From positions 620,001-684,000 of the forward strand of contig NZ_JACLZJ010000002.1 of the NCBI RefSeq assembly GCF_014253075.1: 64,000 bases of DNA. The letters are read 5' to 3'. The translations under genes were made by a program, and so were the position numbers. This document shows, one piece after another, positions 15,765 to 25,816 of the stretch. Origin of the DNA: Ochrobactrum sp. CM-21-5. Its GTDB lineage: Bacteria > Pseudomonadota > Alphaproteobacteria > Rhizobiales > Rhizobiaceae. Numbering within the stretch: the stretch's first letter is position 1; every line of letters starts with the position of its first letter. A model generated the notes under the pieces. That model had not been told where the DNA came from and did no database searches. It saw only the letters and a program-made list of their open reading frames with translations.

Positions 15765-17750
15765 ATGCGCCGGCCTACACTCATGCGCCCCAAACTGATG
15801 CGGCCCAAACTAATACGGTTTGTCTTTGCGCTCGTCATTTTCTGCGCGGCAGCCGCGGCAACATTGTTGGCTATCATACCATTCATCGTTTCCACGGATG
15901 CGATCCGCGTTCGCGTGGCGCAGGAAATCAGCGCATGGACCGGCTATAGCGTCGAGCTGCGCCAGGCTCCGCGCCTGAAAGTTTTTCCAGTCCTGCGCGC
16001 CTCACTGAGCGGCGTTACACTCAGCAAGCTGACCGATCAGGGTCAGGCCCCCTTTATGAGCGCGGACCGGATCGACGTGGAACTTTCGCCACTCGACGCG
16101 ATCATGGGACATATTTCCTTCTCGGAAACGCAAATCATACGGCCCAGTATCAATCTTGACGGCCCTGTCGGTAATTTTCCCGAACTGCTGGACGCCATCG
16201 CCAGTTCCAACGGGCGTCTCGGCACCGCCATCCGGGCGCAACGCGCTTTGCAGCAAACCAACAGCGGCAACAACAAGCAGACCGTGCAACAGGCATCGCA
16301 GCCCTTCGGGCGTGTCGTGGTGCGCGACGGCACGATTTCGTTCAATCGCTCCGCAGACAAAACTGAACGCGACAAGGACGAGAAAATCACCGGCGTGAAC
16401 GCGACGCTGGAATGGCCACGAACCTCCAGCACCGCGACGCTGAAGGGAAGCGCCGAATGGCGCGGCGAAGCTTCGCAATTCAGCCTGACGGTCGCGCAAG
16501 CTCTGCCGCTTCTTGCGGGGGGCATTTCCGATGTGACCGCCAGCCTAACCGCCAATCCGCTGAGCATCACGTTTCAGGGCAAGGCCAATATTTCCAAAGA
16601 TCGGTTCTTTGAAGGCGACCTGACCGCCAAAACCGCTGCCTTGAGCAGCGCCGTGCGCTGGCTGAGCCTGCCACCCGTTGCAGGCAGCACGGAAATCGGT
16701 GCGTTCTCGCTGGGTGCCACCATCACCGCCACACCTAAGCGGCTGAAGTTTGCCGATGTCAGCATGACAGCAGGCGAAAGTCCCGCCAAAGGTGTCATAG
16801 AAATCGGTCTGGAGCATGATCAGCCCGCCGTTACCGGAACGCTCGCTTTCGAAAAGCTCGATCTGCAGCGGCTGTTTTCCGCATTTATTCCGCTGCCCGA
16901 TACCAGCGCCCTGCCCCCCAACGAGCGCCATGACAGCAATCGCGATGTCGTTGACACAAGCTTCATCGACCGGGCAGAACTCGACCTGCGCCTGTCCGCG
17001 CAAAGTGCCGCCGTCGGCCCGGTGACACTGACCGGCGTTGCCGCCGCGGTGCAGATCAGAGGCGGGCGCGCGATTTTCGACATTGGCGATGCCAAGGCTT
17101 TCAACGGCATCTTACAGGCGAATGTACAGATCGTGCGCGACCTGAAAAGCGCCAGCGGCGAGCTGCGTTTCAACGCTTCCGACATCGACAGCTCACAGTT
17201 TTTCACAGCGCTGGGCTTCGAAAAACCCTTTATCAGCGGCAAGGGAAATGTTTCTCTGTATATGAAGGGGCCCGCCAATCGCTGGTCCGCCCTGCTTTCG
17301 AATGCACAGGGCAATGTGTCCATGCAGCTCAACAACGGCCAGATGCAGGGCTTTGCCGTTCAGGACTTTCTCGCCAAGGCGCAAAGTCAGCGCTTTTTCG
17401 CACTGGAGCGAAAGGAAAATATCGCGCTGGCCTTCAACCGGCTCGATGTGAAGGCCAATCTTTCCGACGGCGTGGCGACACTCGAAAATGCCCGACTCGA
17501 TACATCCGACGGGACGCTGACGCTTGCCGGCATCGTGCCTTTCATTGATCGCAGCCTGGCGCTGAGCGGCGAAGTGATCTTCCCCGACAGCCAGCCGCAA
17601 CAGCAGGAAAACAGCGCCGACGGCCAGCAAGCTGAACAACCGGCTGAAGATGCGCCGCCCGTAAAGCCGCCGCTGAATTTCTTCGTCGGCGGCTCATGGG
17701 ACCGGCCCTTCATTTCTCCGTCGTCAATGGGAGGCGGAACGGGGCAATAA
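15765..17750 (+). CDS. AsmA-family inner-membrane-anchored protein
   Basis: This 661-residue protein has an N-terminal membrane anchor (about residues 13-36) after a basic stretch, then a long AsmA-type domain. Early motifs are IRVRVAQEISAWTGYSVELR and VFPVLRASLSGVTL; near residue 470 a C-terminal AsmA_2-like part runs through LSNAQGNVSMQLNNG. The tail is Gln/Pro-rich. AsmA-type proteins affect outer-membrane lipid traffic and assembly. TTG at 15762 is an alternative start directly before the chosen ATG. It is convergent with potI. Confidence 0.85.
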   Translation: MRRPTLMRPKLMRPKLIRFVFALVIFCAAAAATLLAIIPFIVSTDAIRVRVAQEISAWTGYSVELRQAPRLKVFPVLRASLSGVTLSKLTDQGQAPFMSADRIDVELSPLDAIMGHISFSETQIIRPSINLDGPVGNFPELLDAIASSNGRLGTAIRAQRALQQTNSGNNKQTVQQASQPFGRVVVRDGTISFNRSADKTERDKDEKITGVNATLEWPRTSSTATLKGSAEWRGEASQFSLTVAQALPLLAGGISDVTASLTANPLSITFQGKANISKDRFFEGDLTAKTAALSSAVRWLSLPPVAGSTEIGAFSLGATITATPKRLKFADVSMTAGESPAKGVIEIGLEHDQPAVTGTLAFEKLDLQRLFSAFIPLPDTSALPPNERHDSNRDVVDTSFIDRAELDLRLSAQSAAVGPVTLTGVAAAVQIRGGRAIFDIGDAKAFNGILQANVQIVRDLKSASGELRFNASDIDSSQFFTALGFEKPFISGKGNVSLYMKGPANRWSALLSNAQGNVSMQLNNGQMQGFAVQDFLAKAQSQRFFALERKENIALAFNRLDVKANLSDGVATLENARLDTSDGTLTLAGIVPFIDRSLALSGEVIFPDSQPQQQENSADGQQAEQPAEDAPPVKPPLNFFVGGSWDRPFISPSSMGGGTGQ

Positions 17751-17771
17751 GCCCCGCGCCACAATTTTCCT

Positions 17772-18593
17772 TCACCCCATCCGGAATGCCGCCTGCTCGT
17801 CGCGACGGCGCTGTACTTCGCGACGCTTGTTGACGACCGATGCGATGATGACGCCGATCGTCACCAATGCAATCAGAATCGTACAGATCGCGTTGATTTC
17901 CGGCGTCACGCCAAGGCGCACCTGGGAGTAGATTTTCATTGGCAGCGTCGTTGCGCCCGGACCGGAGGTGAAGCTTGCAATCACCAGATCGTCCAGCGAC
18001 AGCGTGAAAGCCAGCATCCAGCCGGAAACCACGGCAGGCAGGATAACCGGAAGCGTGACCTTCATGAAGGTCGTCACCGGCGTTGCGCCGAGGTCCATGG
18101 CCGCTTCTTCCAGCGAACGGTCGAAGCTCACCAGGCGCGACTGCACCACCACAGCCACGAAACACATCGAGAAAGTGATGTGCGCGAGCGTCACGGTCCA
18201 GAAGCCACGGTCAAAATTCATCGCCACGAACAGAAGGAGGAGCGACAGGCCGGTGATGACATCGGGCATGACCAGTGGCGCATAGACCATGCCGGAAAAC
18301 AGGATACGTCCGCGAAAGCGTGTATAACGCGTCAGCGCCAGTGCCGCGAGCGTGCCGAGCACGGTTGCGATTGTTGCGGACAGCAAACCCACGCGGATCG
18401 TCACCCAGGCTGCATCCATCAGCGCCTGATTTCTGAACACCTCGCTATACCATTTGGTCGAGAAACCCGCCCAGACGGTGACCAGGCGGGATTCGTTGAA
18501 CGAATAGATGACCAGAAGCACGATGGGCAGATAGAGGAAGGCGAAGCCCAGAGCAACAGACGCAATATTGAAGCGGGACCAGTTGTTGTTCAT
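17772..18593 (-). CDS. potI: Putrescine ABC transporter, permease PotI
   Basis: This 273-residue inner-membrane permease has six predicted helices and the binding-protein-dependent EAA loop (EEAAMDLGATPVTTF, about residue 173). Its length and the TLSLDDLVIASFTSGPG segment match PotI/PotC. A GTG at 18596 directly before the ATG is an alternative start; GGAG is seven bases before the ATG. It follows potH without a gap and is the last gene of the operon. Confidence 0.9.
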   Translation of the reverse strand: MNNNWSRFNIASVALGFAFLYLPIVLLVIYSFNESRLVTVWAGFSTKWYSEVFRNQALMDAAWVTIRVGLLSATIATVLGTLAALALTRYTRFRGRILFSGMVYAPLVMPDVITGLSLLLLFVAMNFDRGFWTVTLAHITFSMCFVAVVVQSRLVSFDRSLEEAAMDLGATPVTTFMKVTLPVILPAVVSGWMLAFTLSLDDLVIASFTSGPGATTLPMKIYSQVRLGVTPEINAICTILIALVTIGVIIASVVNKRREVQRRRDEQAAFRMG

Positions 18594-18596
18594 CAC

Positions 18597-19508
18597 CTAT
18601 CTCCCTTTTTCCTGCTGGCGCGCCTGCACTTGCTGGAAGATGACAATCGGCACGATAAGCAGGATCAGCAGCACCACAGCCACCGCTGACGAAACCGGCC
18701 AATCGCGATTGGAGAAGAATTCGCTCCAGATCGTCTTGCCGATCATCAGGGTCTGCGAACCGCCCAAAAGATCGGGAATGACGAATTCGCCCACGGCCGG
18801 AATGAAAACGAGAAAGCAGCCGGCAAGCACCCCTGCCAGTGACAAGGGAAACGTGATTTTCCAAAAGGCGGCAATCGGCGTGCAGCCCAGATCCTGCGCC
18901 GCCTCGATCAGCGAATAATCCATCTTTTCAAGAGAGGAGTAGATCGGCAGCACCATGAAAGGCAGATACGAATAGACAATGCCGATATAGACCGCCGTGT
19001 CCGTATTAAGAATGGTCAGCGGCGTATCGATGACGTTCAGCCACATCAGAAACTGGTTGAGCAGCCCTTCCGGCTTCAGAATGCCGATCCACGCATAGAC
19101 ACGGATGAGAAATGACGTCCAGAACGGCAGGATCACCATCATCAAGAGCGTGGGTCTGATTGTCGTCGGCGCGCGCGCAATGCCATAGGCCATCGGATAG
19201 GCGACAAGCAGCGTCAGAAACGTCGAGATCGCTGCAATGCGGACACTCGACAGATAGGCTTTGTAGTACAGCGGATCGTCCAGCAGCCACAGGTAGTTGG
19301 CAAAGGACAGCTGCTTGAACTTTTCCCAGTTCAGCGCAAAACCCTGGGCGAAATCGAAGGTCGGCACGTAGGCCGGAATAGCCATCGCCACTTCAGACAG
19401 GGAAATCTTGAAGACGATGAAAAACGGCACAAGAAAGAAAACCAGCAGCCACAGATAAGGCACTGCGATGACGAGGCGGCTGGCGACGGAAGCGATCAGC
19501 TTTTGCAT
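18597..19508 (-). CDS. potH: Putrescine ABC transporter, permease PotH
   Basis: This 303-residue permease has the PotB/PotH layout: an N-terminal helix, a periplasmic loop and five further helices. The EAA loop is IEAAQDLGCTPIAAFWKITFP near residue 210. The segment VPAVGEFVIPDLLGG-like (IPAVGEFVIPDLLGGSQT) is highly typical. GAGGGG precedes the ATG. It pairs with PotI to form the channel. Confidence 0.92.
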   Translation of the reverse strand: MQKLIASVASRLVIAVPYLWLLVFFLVPFFIVFKISLSEVAMAIPAYVPTFDFAQGFALNWEKFKQLSFANYLWLLDDPLYYKAYLSSVRIAAISTFLTLLVAYPMAYGIARAPTTIRPTLLMMVILPFWTSFLIRVYAWIGILKPEGLLNQFLMWLNVIDTPLTILNTDTAVYIGIVYSYLPFMVLPIYSSLEKMDYSLIEAAQDLGCTPIAAFWKITFPLSLAGVLAGCFLVFIPAVGEFVIPDLLGGSQTLMIGKTIWSEFFSNRDWPVSSAVAVVLLILLIVPIVIFQQVQARQQEKGR

Positions 19509-19519
19509 GGGCTTGCCCC

Positions 19520-20665
19520 TCAGGCGGTCAGAACCAGACCGGCGTCGGTATCGAAAGAAACCCAGACGCGCTCGTCATAGGTTAGCGGATTTTCCGTCTT
19601 GCGCACGGCATTAAGACTTGCTGCCTTGATGGTGCGTCCGGTGTCGAGCCGCACATGGAACACCGTCATATCGCCGAAATAGGCAATATCCCAAAGCTCG
19701 CCTTCGACCGCATTGACCGAAGCCTCATCCGGTTTTTCGCGGGCAATGCGCGTCTTTTCCGGCCGCACCGCATACCAGACCTTCTGGCCTGGATTAAGTG
19801 TTTCACGGGTTTCGGTATGAATATGAAATCCGAATTTCTCGGTGGCAATTTCCGCCTCGCCGCTTTTCGTTTTCACCACCTCGCCTTCGATGATGTTCAC
19901 ATTGCCGATGAAATCCGCCACGAATTTCGAGCGCGGCGCTTCATAGACCTCCGCAGGTGTGGCCACCTGCATGATGCGGCCCTTGTCCATCACCGCGATA
20001 CGGTCGGCCATGGTCATGGCCTCTTCCTGATCATGGGTGACGACCATGAAGGTCATGCCGAGCTTGACCTGCAAATCCATCAATTCGAACTGCGTTTCCT
20101 CACGCAGCTTCTTGTCGAGTGCGCCAAGCGGCTCGTCCAGCAGCAGAACTTTGGGGCGCTTGGCAACCGAGCGGGCGAGAGCCACGCGCTGGCGCTGGCC
20201 GCCGGAAAGCTGGTGCGGCTTGCGCTTGCCATATTGCTCCAGCTTCACGAGCTTGAGCATCTCGGCCACGCGCGCGTCGATTTCCGATTTCGCCATGCCG
20301 TCCTGTTTCAGGCCGAAGGCGATATTGTTTTCGACCGTCATATGCGGAAACAGCGCATAGGACTGAAACATCATATTGACTGGACGCTTGTAGGGCGGAA
20401 TGCCGCGCAAATCCTGACCGTCGAGCATGATGCGACCCGATGTCGGCTCCTCGAAACCTGCCAGCATGCGCATCAGCGTGGTCTTGCCGCAGCCCGATGC
20501 GCCCAGCAGCGCGAAGAATTCGCGATTGAAAACATTGAGCGACAGATAATCGACGGCGGTGAAATCGCCGAAGATCTTCGTCACATTCTCGAAAGAAATG
20601 AAGGGCTTGGCCACCGGATCGTTCCAGGGCGCAAATTTGCGGCGAAAGCTGCCAAAAGATTCCAT
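19520..20665 (-). CDS. potG: Putrescine ABC transporter, ATP-binding protein PotG
   Basis: This 381-residue ATPase shows Walker A (GASGCGKTT) near residue 55, LSGGQRQRVALAR near 152 and Walker B (VLLLDEPLGALD) after it. The C-terminal third is a TOBE/OB regulatory domain, as in PotA/PotG. AGGGGAA precedes the ATG. It lies 11 bases before potH and 147 after potF, with a hairpin between it and potF. Confidence 0.93.
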   Translation of the reverse strand: MESFGSFRRKFAPWNDPVAKPFISFENVTKIFGDFTAVDYLSLNVFNREFFALLGASGCGKTTLMRMLAGFEEPTSGRIMLDGQDLRGIPPYKRPVNMMFQSYALFPHMTVENNIAFGLKQDGMAKSEIDARVAEMLKLVKLEQYGKRKPHQLSGGQRQRVALARSVAKRPKVLLLDEPLGALDKKLREETQFELMDLQVKLGMTFMVVTHDQEEAMTMADRIAVMDKGRIMQVATPAEVYEAPRSKFVADFIGNVNIIEGEVVKTKSGEAEIATEKFGFHIHTETRETLNPGQKVWYAVRPEKTRIAREKPDEASVNAVEGELWDIAYFGDMTVFHVRLDTGRTIKAASLNAVRKTENPLTYDERVWVSFDTDAGLVLTA

Positions 20666-20731
20666 TCCGTTCCCCTATCGACCTGTCTGGAACTCTACCC
20701 CCAAGCCGTCAGCCTGCTGTTACAAGACGCA

Positions 20732-20763
20732 GAGCGGCCCTCTGTCTTTACAGGGAGCCGCTC
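20732..20763 (-). terminator. Hairpin between potF and potG (possible attenuator)
   Basis: On the minus strand GAGCGGC and GCCGCTC form a perfect seven-pair stem around an 18-base loop that can pair further (CCCTGT/ACAGAG). There is no long T run, so it may protect the potF mRNA or partly terminate, rather than stop transcription fully. Confidence 0.5.
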
Positions 20764-20812
20764 TTCACGATGTCGGGCGGGGCCTTTAAGCGCCCCTCGC
20801 ACTGTCTGACGC

Positions 20813-21916
20813 TTACTGGCCGGTGACAATCTTGGTCCAGACGCGAGTCACCACGCGTTGGGTCTTGGTGTCGTATGGCGACGGCACGAACAGTTTCTTC
20901 ATGACGTCTTCTGTCGGATAGATTTCCGGATCGTCGAGAATTTCCTTATCGATGAATTCCTGCGAAGCCTTGTTACCATTGGCGTAGAACACATAGTTCG
21001 AAGCTTTGGCCGCCACTTCCGGACGCATCATGTAATTGATGAATTCGAGCGCTTCCGGCACATGCTTGGCGTCGGCAGGGATCGCCATCTGGTCGAACCA
21101 GATCAGCGCACCTTCTTTCGGGATCGAATAACCGATTTCCACACCCTGATTGGCTTTTTCTGCCCGGTCACGCGCCTGAAAAATGTCGCCCGAATAGCCC
21201 ACGGCCATGCAGATATCGCCGTTCGCCAGTGCATTGATATATTCCGACGAGTGGAACTTGCGGATATTCGGGCGAACTTTCAGATAGAGGTCCTGCGCCT
21301 TCTGCAAATCGTCCGGCGACGGTGAATTGGGGTCCAACCCCAGATAATTCAAAGCCGGACGCAGCATTTCGCTGGCAGAATCGAGCAGGTAGATACCGCA
21401 ATCCTTCAGCTTTGCCGATTTCTCCGGATCAAAAAGAGCATCCCATGAATCAATCGTATCCGTGCCCAGCGCTTCCTTGATCCTGGCCTTGTTATAGCCG
21501 ATACCGGTCGTGCCCCACATATAGTTGACGGAATATTCGTTGCCTGGATCGTAAACCATCACGCGATCGGAAATTTCGCCCCACATATTCTTGATGTTCG
21601 GCAGTTTTTCCTTGTCGAGCTTCAGGAAGACGCCTGCCGGAATCTGGCGACCAAGAAACTCGCCCGACGGCACCACGACATCATAGCCGCTACCGCCCGC
21701 CAGAAGTTTGGTTTCAAGAAGTTCGTTGGAATCATAAACGTCGTAAACGACTTTGATCCCGGTTTCCTTGGTGAAATCCTTCAGGATAGAATCGTCGATA
21801 TAATCCGACCAGTTATAGATATTGACCACCCGCTCCTGCGCACTGGCGGACAATGTGGCGGCAGCTACAAAACCCGTGATCACGGTTGTCGCCAGAAGGA
21901 AGGATTTGATCCCCAT
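20813..21916 (-). CDS. potF: Putrescine-binding periplasmic protein
   Basis: This 367-residue protein has a Sec signal peptide (about residues 1-26, ending SASA before QERVVNIYNW) and the PotD/PotF fold, starting NIYNWSDYIDDSILKDFTKETG. The start at 21916 has GGAG six bases upstream; earlier in-frame ATGs lack one. It would deliver putrescine to PotHI-PotG. PuuA and PuuB genes further along the window support a putrescine role, although close relatives bind spermidine. Confidence 0.92.
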   Translation of the reverse strand: MGIKSFLLATTVITGFVAAATLSASAQERVVNIYNWSDYIDDSILKDFTKETGIKVVYDVYDSNELLETKLLAGGSGYDVVVPSGEFLGRQIPAGVFLKLDKEKLPNIKNMWGEISDRVMVYDPGNEYSVNYMWGTTGIGYNKARIKEALGTDTIDSWDALFDPEKSAKLKDCGIYLLDSASEMLRPALNYLGLDPNSPSPDDLQKAQDLYLKVRPNIRKFHSSEYINALANGDICMAVGYSGDIFQARDRAEKANQGVEIGYSIPKEGALIWFDQMAIPADAKHVPEALEFINYMMRPEVAAKASNYVFYANGNKASQEFIDKEILDDPEIYPTEDVMKKLFVPSPYDTKTQRVVTRVWTKIVTGQ

Positions 21917-22144
21917 CGCGTGCTCCATTCTGCACATCAATTTCCTGTGCAGGTTCAAGGTGGATATACAATTTCTTTATTGCACTTTTTTAGATTGCAC
22001 CGCGTTCGTCAACCACCTCATGACGTGACAAACATAAAAATTGTGCCGAGTTCAGCTGTAGCGGCGGTGAGATTTGGTCTCTGCCGCGTCGAAAATGGTG
22101 GAAGGTGCGAACCGGCAGATCGCCAGAACCGAAATATCGCGTCC

Positions 22145-23551
22145 TTACTGGAAGTCGAAGGCTGACAACCCCGCAACCATCTCGTCCAACCCAAGCGGAC
22201 GGGTCAACGGCGGCTCGGCGCGGGTAATGCAGCCCTGCCGCTCGCACAGCCGACAGGCTGGACCTATTTCCGTATTGGCGGCGCGGCCCGCGCCGTAAAT
22301 GGTGTCCTCCCCCGCTTCCAGCGAACAGCCGAGTAGAAGCGCGGTGCGGCGCGGGCGCTCGTTGAATGCGCCTTGCGGCCCTTCCAGCGTGCGCGCAATT
22401 GTGAGATATGCGGAGCCATCGGGAAGTTCCGCGGGTTCGACAAGCACCTGCCCTGCCTGCGCAAAAGCGGCATAGACGGGCAATTTGGGACATTGCCCGC
22501 CAAAGCGCAGTGGAAACCCCTCCGCCCCCACCAGGCGCAGACGATTGCCCGCATGGTCGATTTCCATCAGGAAAAACGGTAAAGCGCTTGCACCCTGCCG
22601 CTGCAGGGTCGTGAGACGGTTCGCAGCCTGCTGAAACGACACGCCAAAGCGGGAGCGCAGCACATCCACATCGTAACGTGCGCGTACCGCCGCATCGCGG
22701 AACTGCCGATAGGGCATCATCAGCGCCTGTGCGGCGTAGCGCGCCAGTTCGAAACGCGCAATACGCTTCGCCTCACTCGATGACAGTTTCAAGCCTTCCG
22801 TTTCCGCGCCAATTACCACCTGCATGCGGATCAAGGCCGCTTCCATGGCGATTTCCTGCAACTGATCGAAAGGCGACAGACGCTCGGAAATGAAAAGCCG
22901 CTGCGAGTGGCGGTCATAGCGTCTGCGCCAGTTAGGCATGGTCGCAACAGGCAGGCTACGCACCGTAATGCCGTGCTCGCGCCGCAGCCACTCTTTCAAC
23001 GCACTGGATAAATCGTCGCCCGGTTTCAGAAGACTAAAGAAACTTTCGGCTTCCTCCTCGATACGAGGATAATGGTTGGGCCTTCGCGCCATCACGTCGC
23101 GCACCTCGTCGAGAGGCAGGCGCGTCGCGGAAAGCTGCGCCTCACCGCCTTCATGCGAGAGCAATTGCGACAAATCCGAAAGGCGCTGCTGCTGCTCGCG
23201 ATAGGCGCGGTAAAGCTTCACGACCCCCGCCGCCGCGTTGGGCGCGGCCTCGCCGATTTCCACGAGTTCCTGGTCGCCCGGCAATTCGCCTGTCAGAAGC
23301 GGGTCGGAAAACACTTCCTTGAGGCCCGCGACCATCGCGCCGCTTTCCGCCTGAAGACTGTCCAGATCAAGCTTGTAGACACTTGCGAGTTTCAAAAGAA
23401 GCTGCACAGTCAAAGGGCGCTGATTGCGCTCGATCAGATTGAGATAGGACGGCGAAATGCCAAGCGCCTCGGCCATCCCCGTCTGGGTAAGAGCCCGCTC
23501 GTTACGGATGCGCCTGATCCGCGGCCCGGCGAAAATCTTGCGCTCGCTCAT
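22145..23551 (-). CDS. Short-chain fatty acyl transcriptional regulator (XRE + ImmA/IrrE type)
   Basis: This 468-residue regulator has an N-terminal XRE helix-turn-helix (about residues 10-65, TQTGMAEALGISPSYLNLIERNQRP), a middle ImmA/IrrE-like region and a Cys-rich C-terminal domain (CRLCERQGCITR). This is the ScfR/RamB architecture, known to control glyoxylate-shunt and propionate genes. It is divergent from aceA over about 250 bases, which fits direct control. Of two adjacent ATGs, the second (23551) has better spacing to GGAG. It also lies upstream of potF on the same strand. Confidence 0.87.
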   Translation of the reverse strand: MSERKIFAGPRIRRIRNERALTQTGMAEALGISPSYLNLIERNQRPLTVQLLLKLASVYKLDLDSLQAESGAMVAGLKEVFSDPLLTGELPGDQELVEIGEAAPNAAAGVVKLYRAYREQQQRLSDLSQLLSHEGGEAQLSATRLPLDEVRDVMARRPNHYPRIEEEAESFFSLLKPGDDLSSALKEWLRREHGITVRSLPVATMPNWRRRYDRHSQRLFISERLSPFDQLQEIAMEAALIRMQVVIGAETEGLKLSSSEAKRIARFELARYAAQALMMPYRQFRDAAVRARYDVDVLRSRFGVSFQQAANRLTTLQRQGASALPFFLMEIDHAGNRLRLVGAEGFPLRFGGQCPKLPVYAAFAQAGQVLVEPAELPDGSAYLTIARTLEGPQGAFNERPRRTALLLGCSLEAGEDTIYGAGRAANTEIGPACRLCERQGCITRAEPPLTRPLGLDEMVAGLSAFDFQ

Positions 23552-23580
23552 CATGGTTCTCCAGATCTGGACAGGCGATA

Positions 23581-23732
23581 TTTACAATTCATGACAAAGT
23601 AGCCGTGAATTCTATCTTTGACAAGATTTACAATTTTACACGGCCTGACAGTCAATAATCAGACAGCATTACTTCAATTTTTAGGCGCTTTTCATGCTTT
23701 TTCTGGCCTCACCTCCAGCAAGAATGTAAATT
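23581..23732. promoter_or_regulatory. scfR-aceA divergent control region with repeated TTTACAATT motif
   Basis: TTTACAATT occurs at 23581-23589 and again at 23627-23635, and TGTAAATT occurs in inverted orientation at about 23725. The spacing of the two direct copies is 46 bases. They are candidate sites for the divergent regulator; this is inference. Confidence 0.4.
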
Positions 23733-23798
23733 CAGTCACAGAAAGAGTAGCGGCAAGCGCTCTTCGAAAACCCGTGAATAGTGTGAGGAGACACCGAA

Positions 23799-25088
<1,290 letters not shown>

Positions 25089-25118
25089 CAGCTGGCACCA
25101 AACAGGAGGAACAGTTCC

Positions 25119-25355
25119 ATGAATTCGCCAGCACGCGTCAAGGAAAGAGCAGAAGAACAGTCTTCAAGCATGAGCACGGATCAGCAAACCGTCATCCGCA
25201 TGCTTGCCAACGATCTGCATCGCCTCAACTATTCGGTCATGAAGGCGGTCGAGGCAGGCGTTTCGGTGGAACTGGTCCGCTCGGCTCGTCATCATGGCGG
25301 CGACGGCAACTGGGGCGATCTCCTCATCCCCGTTATCGTCACCAACAAACAATAA
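25119..25355 (+). CDS. Small conserved-looking protein downstream of aceA
   Basis: This 78-residue protein has a helical core (IRMLANDLHRLNYSVMKAVEAG) and ends HHGGDGNWGDLLIPVIVTNKQ. AGGAGG lies six bases before the ATG, and the gene starts 30 bases after aceA, so it is probably co-transcribed. Its last 18 residues are encoded by the start of a 125-bp tandem repeat and recur in the next ORF. Function is unknown. Confidence 0.75.
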   Translation: MNSPARVKERAEEQSSSMSTDQQTVIRMLANDLHRLNYSVMKAVEAGVSVELVRSARHHGGDGNWGDLLIPVIVTNKQ

Positions 25356-25548
25356 TGACGATCATGGCAACCGCCCTCGCCACCATGCTTTTTGTTTTTG
25401 TGTGCCTTCGGCAGCACGGAAGCGGCGACGGCAACTGGGGCGATCTCCTCATCCCCGTTATCGTCACCAACAAACAATAATGACGATCATGGCAATCGCC
25501 CTCGCCACCATGCTTTTTGTTTTTGTGTGCCTTCGGCAGCACGGGAAC
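25299..25548 (+). repeat. Tandem duplication, two units of 125 bp
   Basis: Unit 1 covers 25299-25423 and unit 2 covers 25424-25548. They differ at only about three positions (for example ACC versus ATC near 25367 and 25492). A degenerate third start (GGTGACCACAGTCGGAGCGA) follows at 25549. The period equals a 42-codon ORF minus one overlapping base. Confidence 0.9.
25355..25480 (+). CDS. Micro-ORF 1 of the aceA-distal repeat (41 residues)
   Basis: The ATG shares its A with the upstream TAA stop (TAATG), an arrangement that allows termination-reinitiation without its own ribosome-binding site. The product starts MTIMATALATMLFVFVCLRQHG, with one hydrophobic segment (about residues 3-18), and ends with the same GDGNWGDLLIPVIVTNKQ as the gene before it. 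It could be a small membrane protein. No experimental or homology support is available to me. Confidence 0.4.
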   Translation: MTIMATALATMLFVFVCLRQHGSGDGNWGDLLIPVIVTNKQ

Positions 25549-25605
25549 GGTGACCACAGTCGGAGCGACACTCTCATCCCCATCGCTCACGACGACCGGC
25601 CATAA
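25480..25605 (+). CDS. Micro-ORF 2 of the aceA-distal repeat (41 residues)
   Basis: This ORF again starts on TAATG, sharing one base with the stop of the previous micro-ORF. Its N-terminus is almost identical to that ORF (MTIMAIALATMLFVFVCLRQHG), but the C-terminus has diverged to GDHSRSDTLIPIAHDDRP. The diverged tail suggests this is the original copy and that the unit before it arose by duplication. Confidence 0.4.
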   Translation: MTIMAIALATMLFVFVCLRQHGNGDHSRSDTLIPIAHDDRP

Positions 25606-25647
25606 AATCGTCCCGAATCTGTCCAACAATACCTAGACTGACCTTCC

Positions 25648-25676
25648 CCGGCTGGCTCTGCCAGTCGGGTTTTTTA
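25648..25676 (+). terminator. Terminator after the aceA-distal ORFs
   Basis: CCGGCTGGC and GCCAGTCGG form a nine-pair stem (one G:T) with loop TCT, followed by six T residues. Confidence 0.9.
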
Positions 25677-25816
25677 TACCGACCTCTGAAAGTATTCAGC
25701 CCGCTCGTATATCATACTGTTAACGATGCAGAATGGTTTCATTTGACCTGCATGCTTCATTCGCTATCGTCCAGAATTAAATCCAGTAAACATCCTTTTT
25801 AAAACACGGGACGGGC

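Noticed and set aside
25299-25548. Tandem repeat as a CRISPR array
   Set aside because: The two units are contiguous 125-bp copies with no unique spacers and no cas genes nearby.
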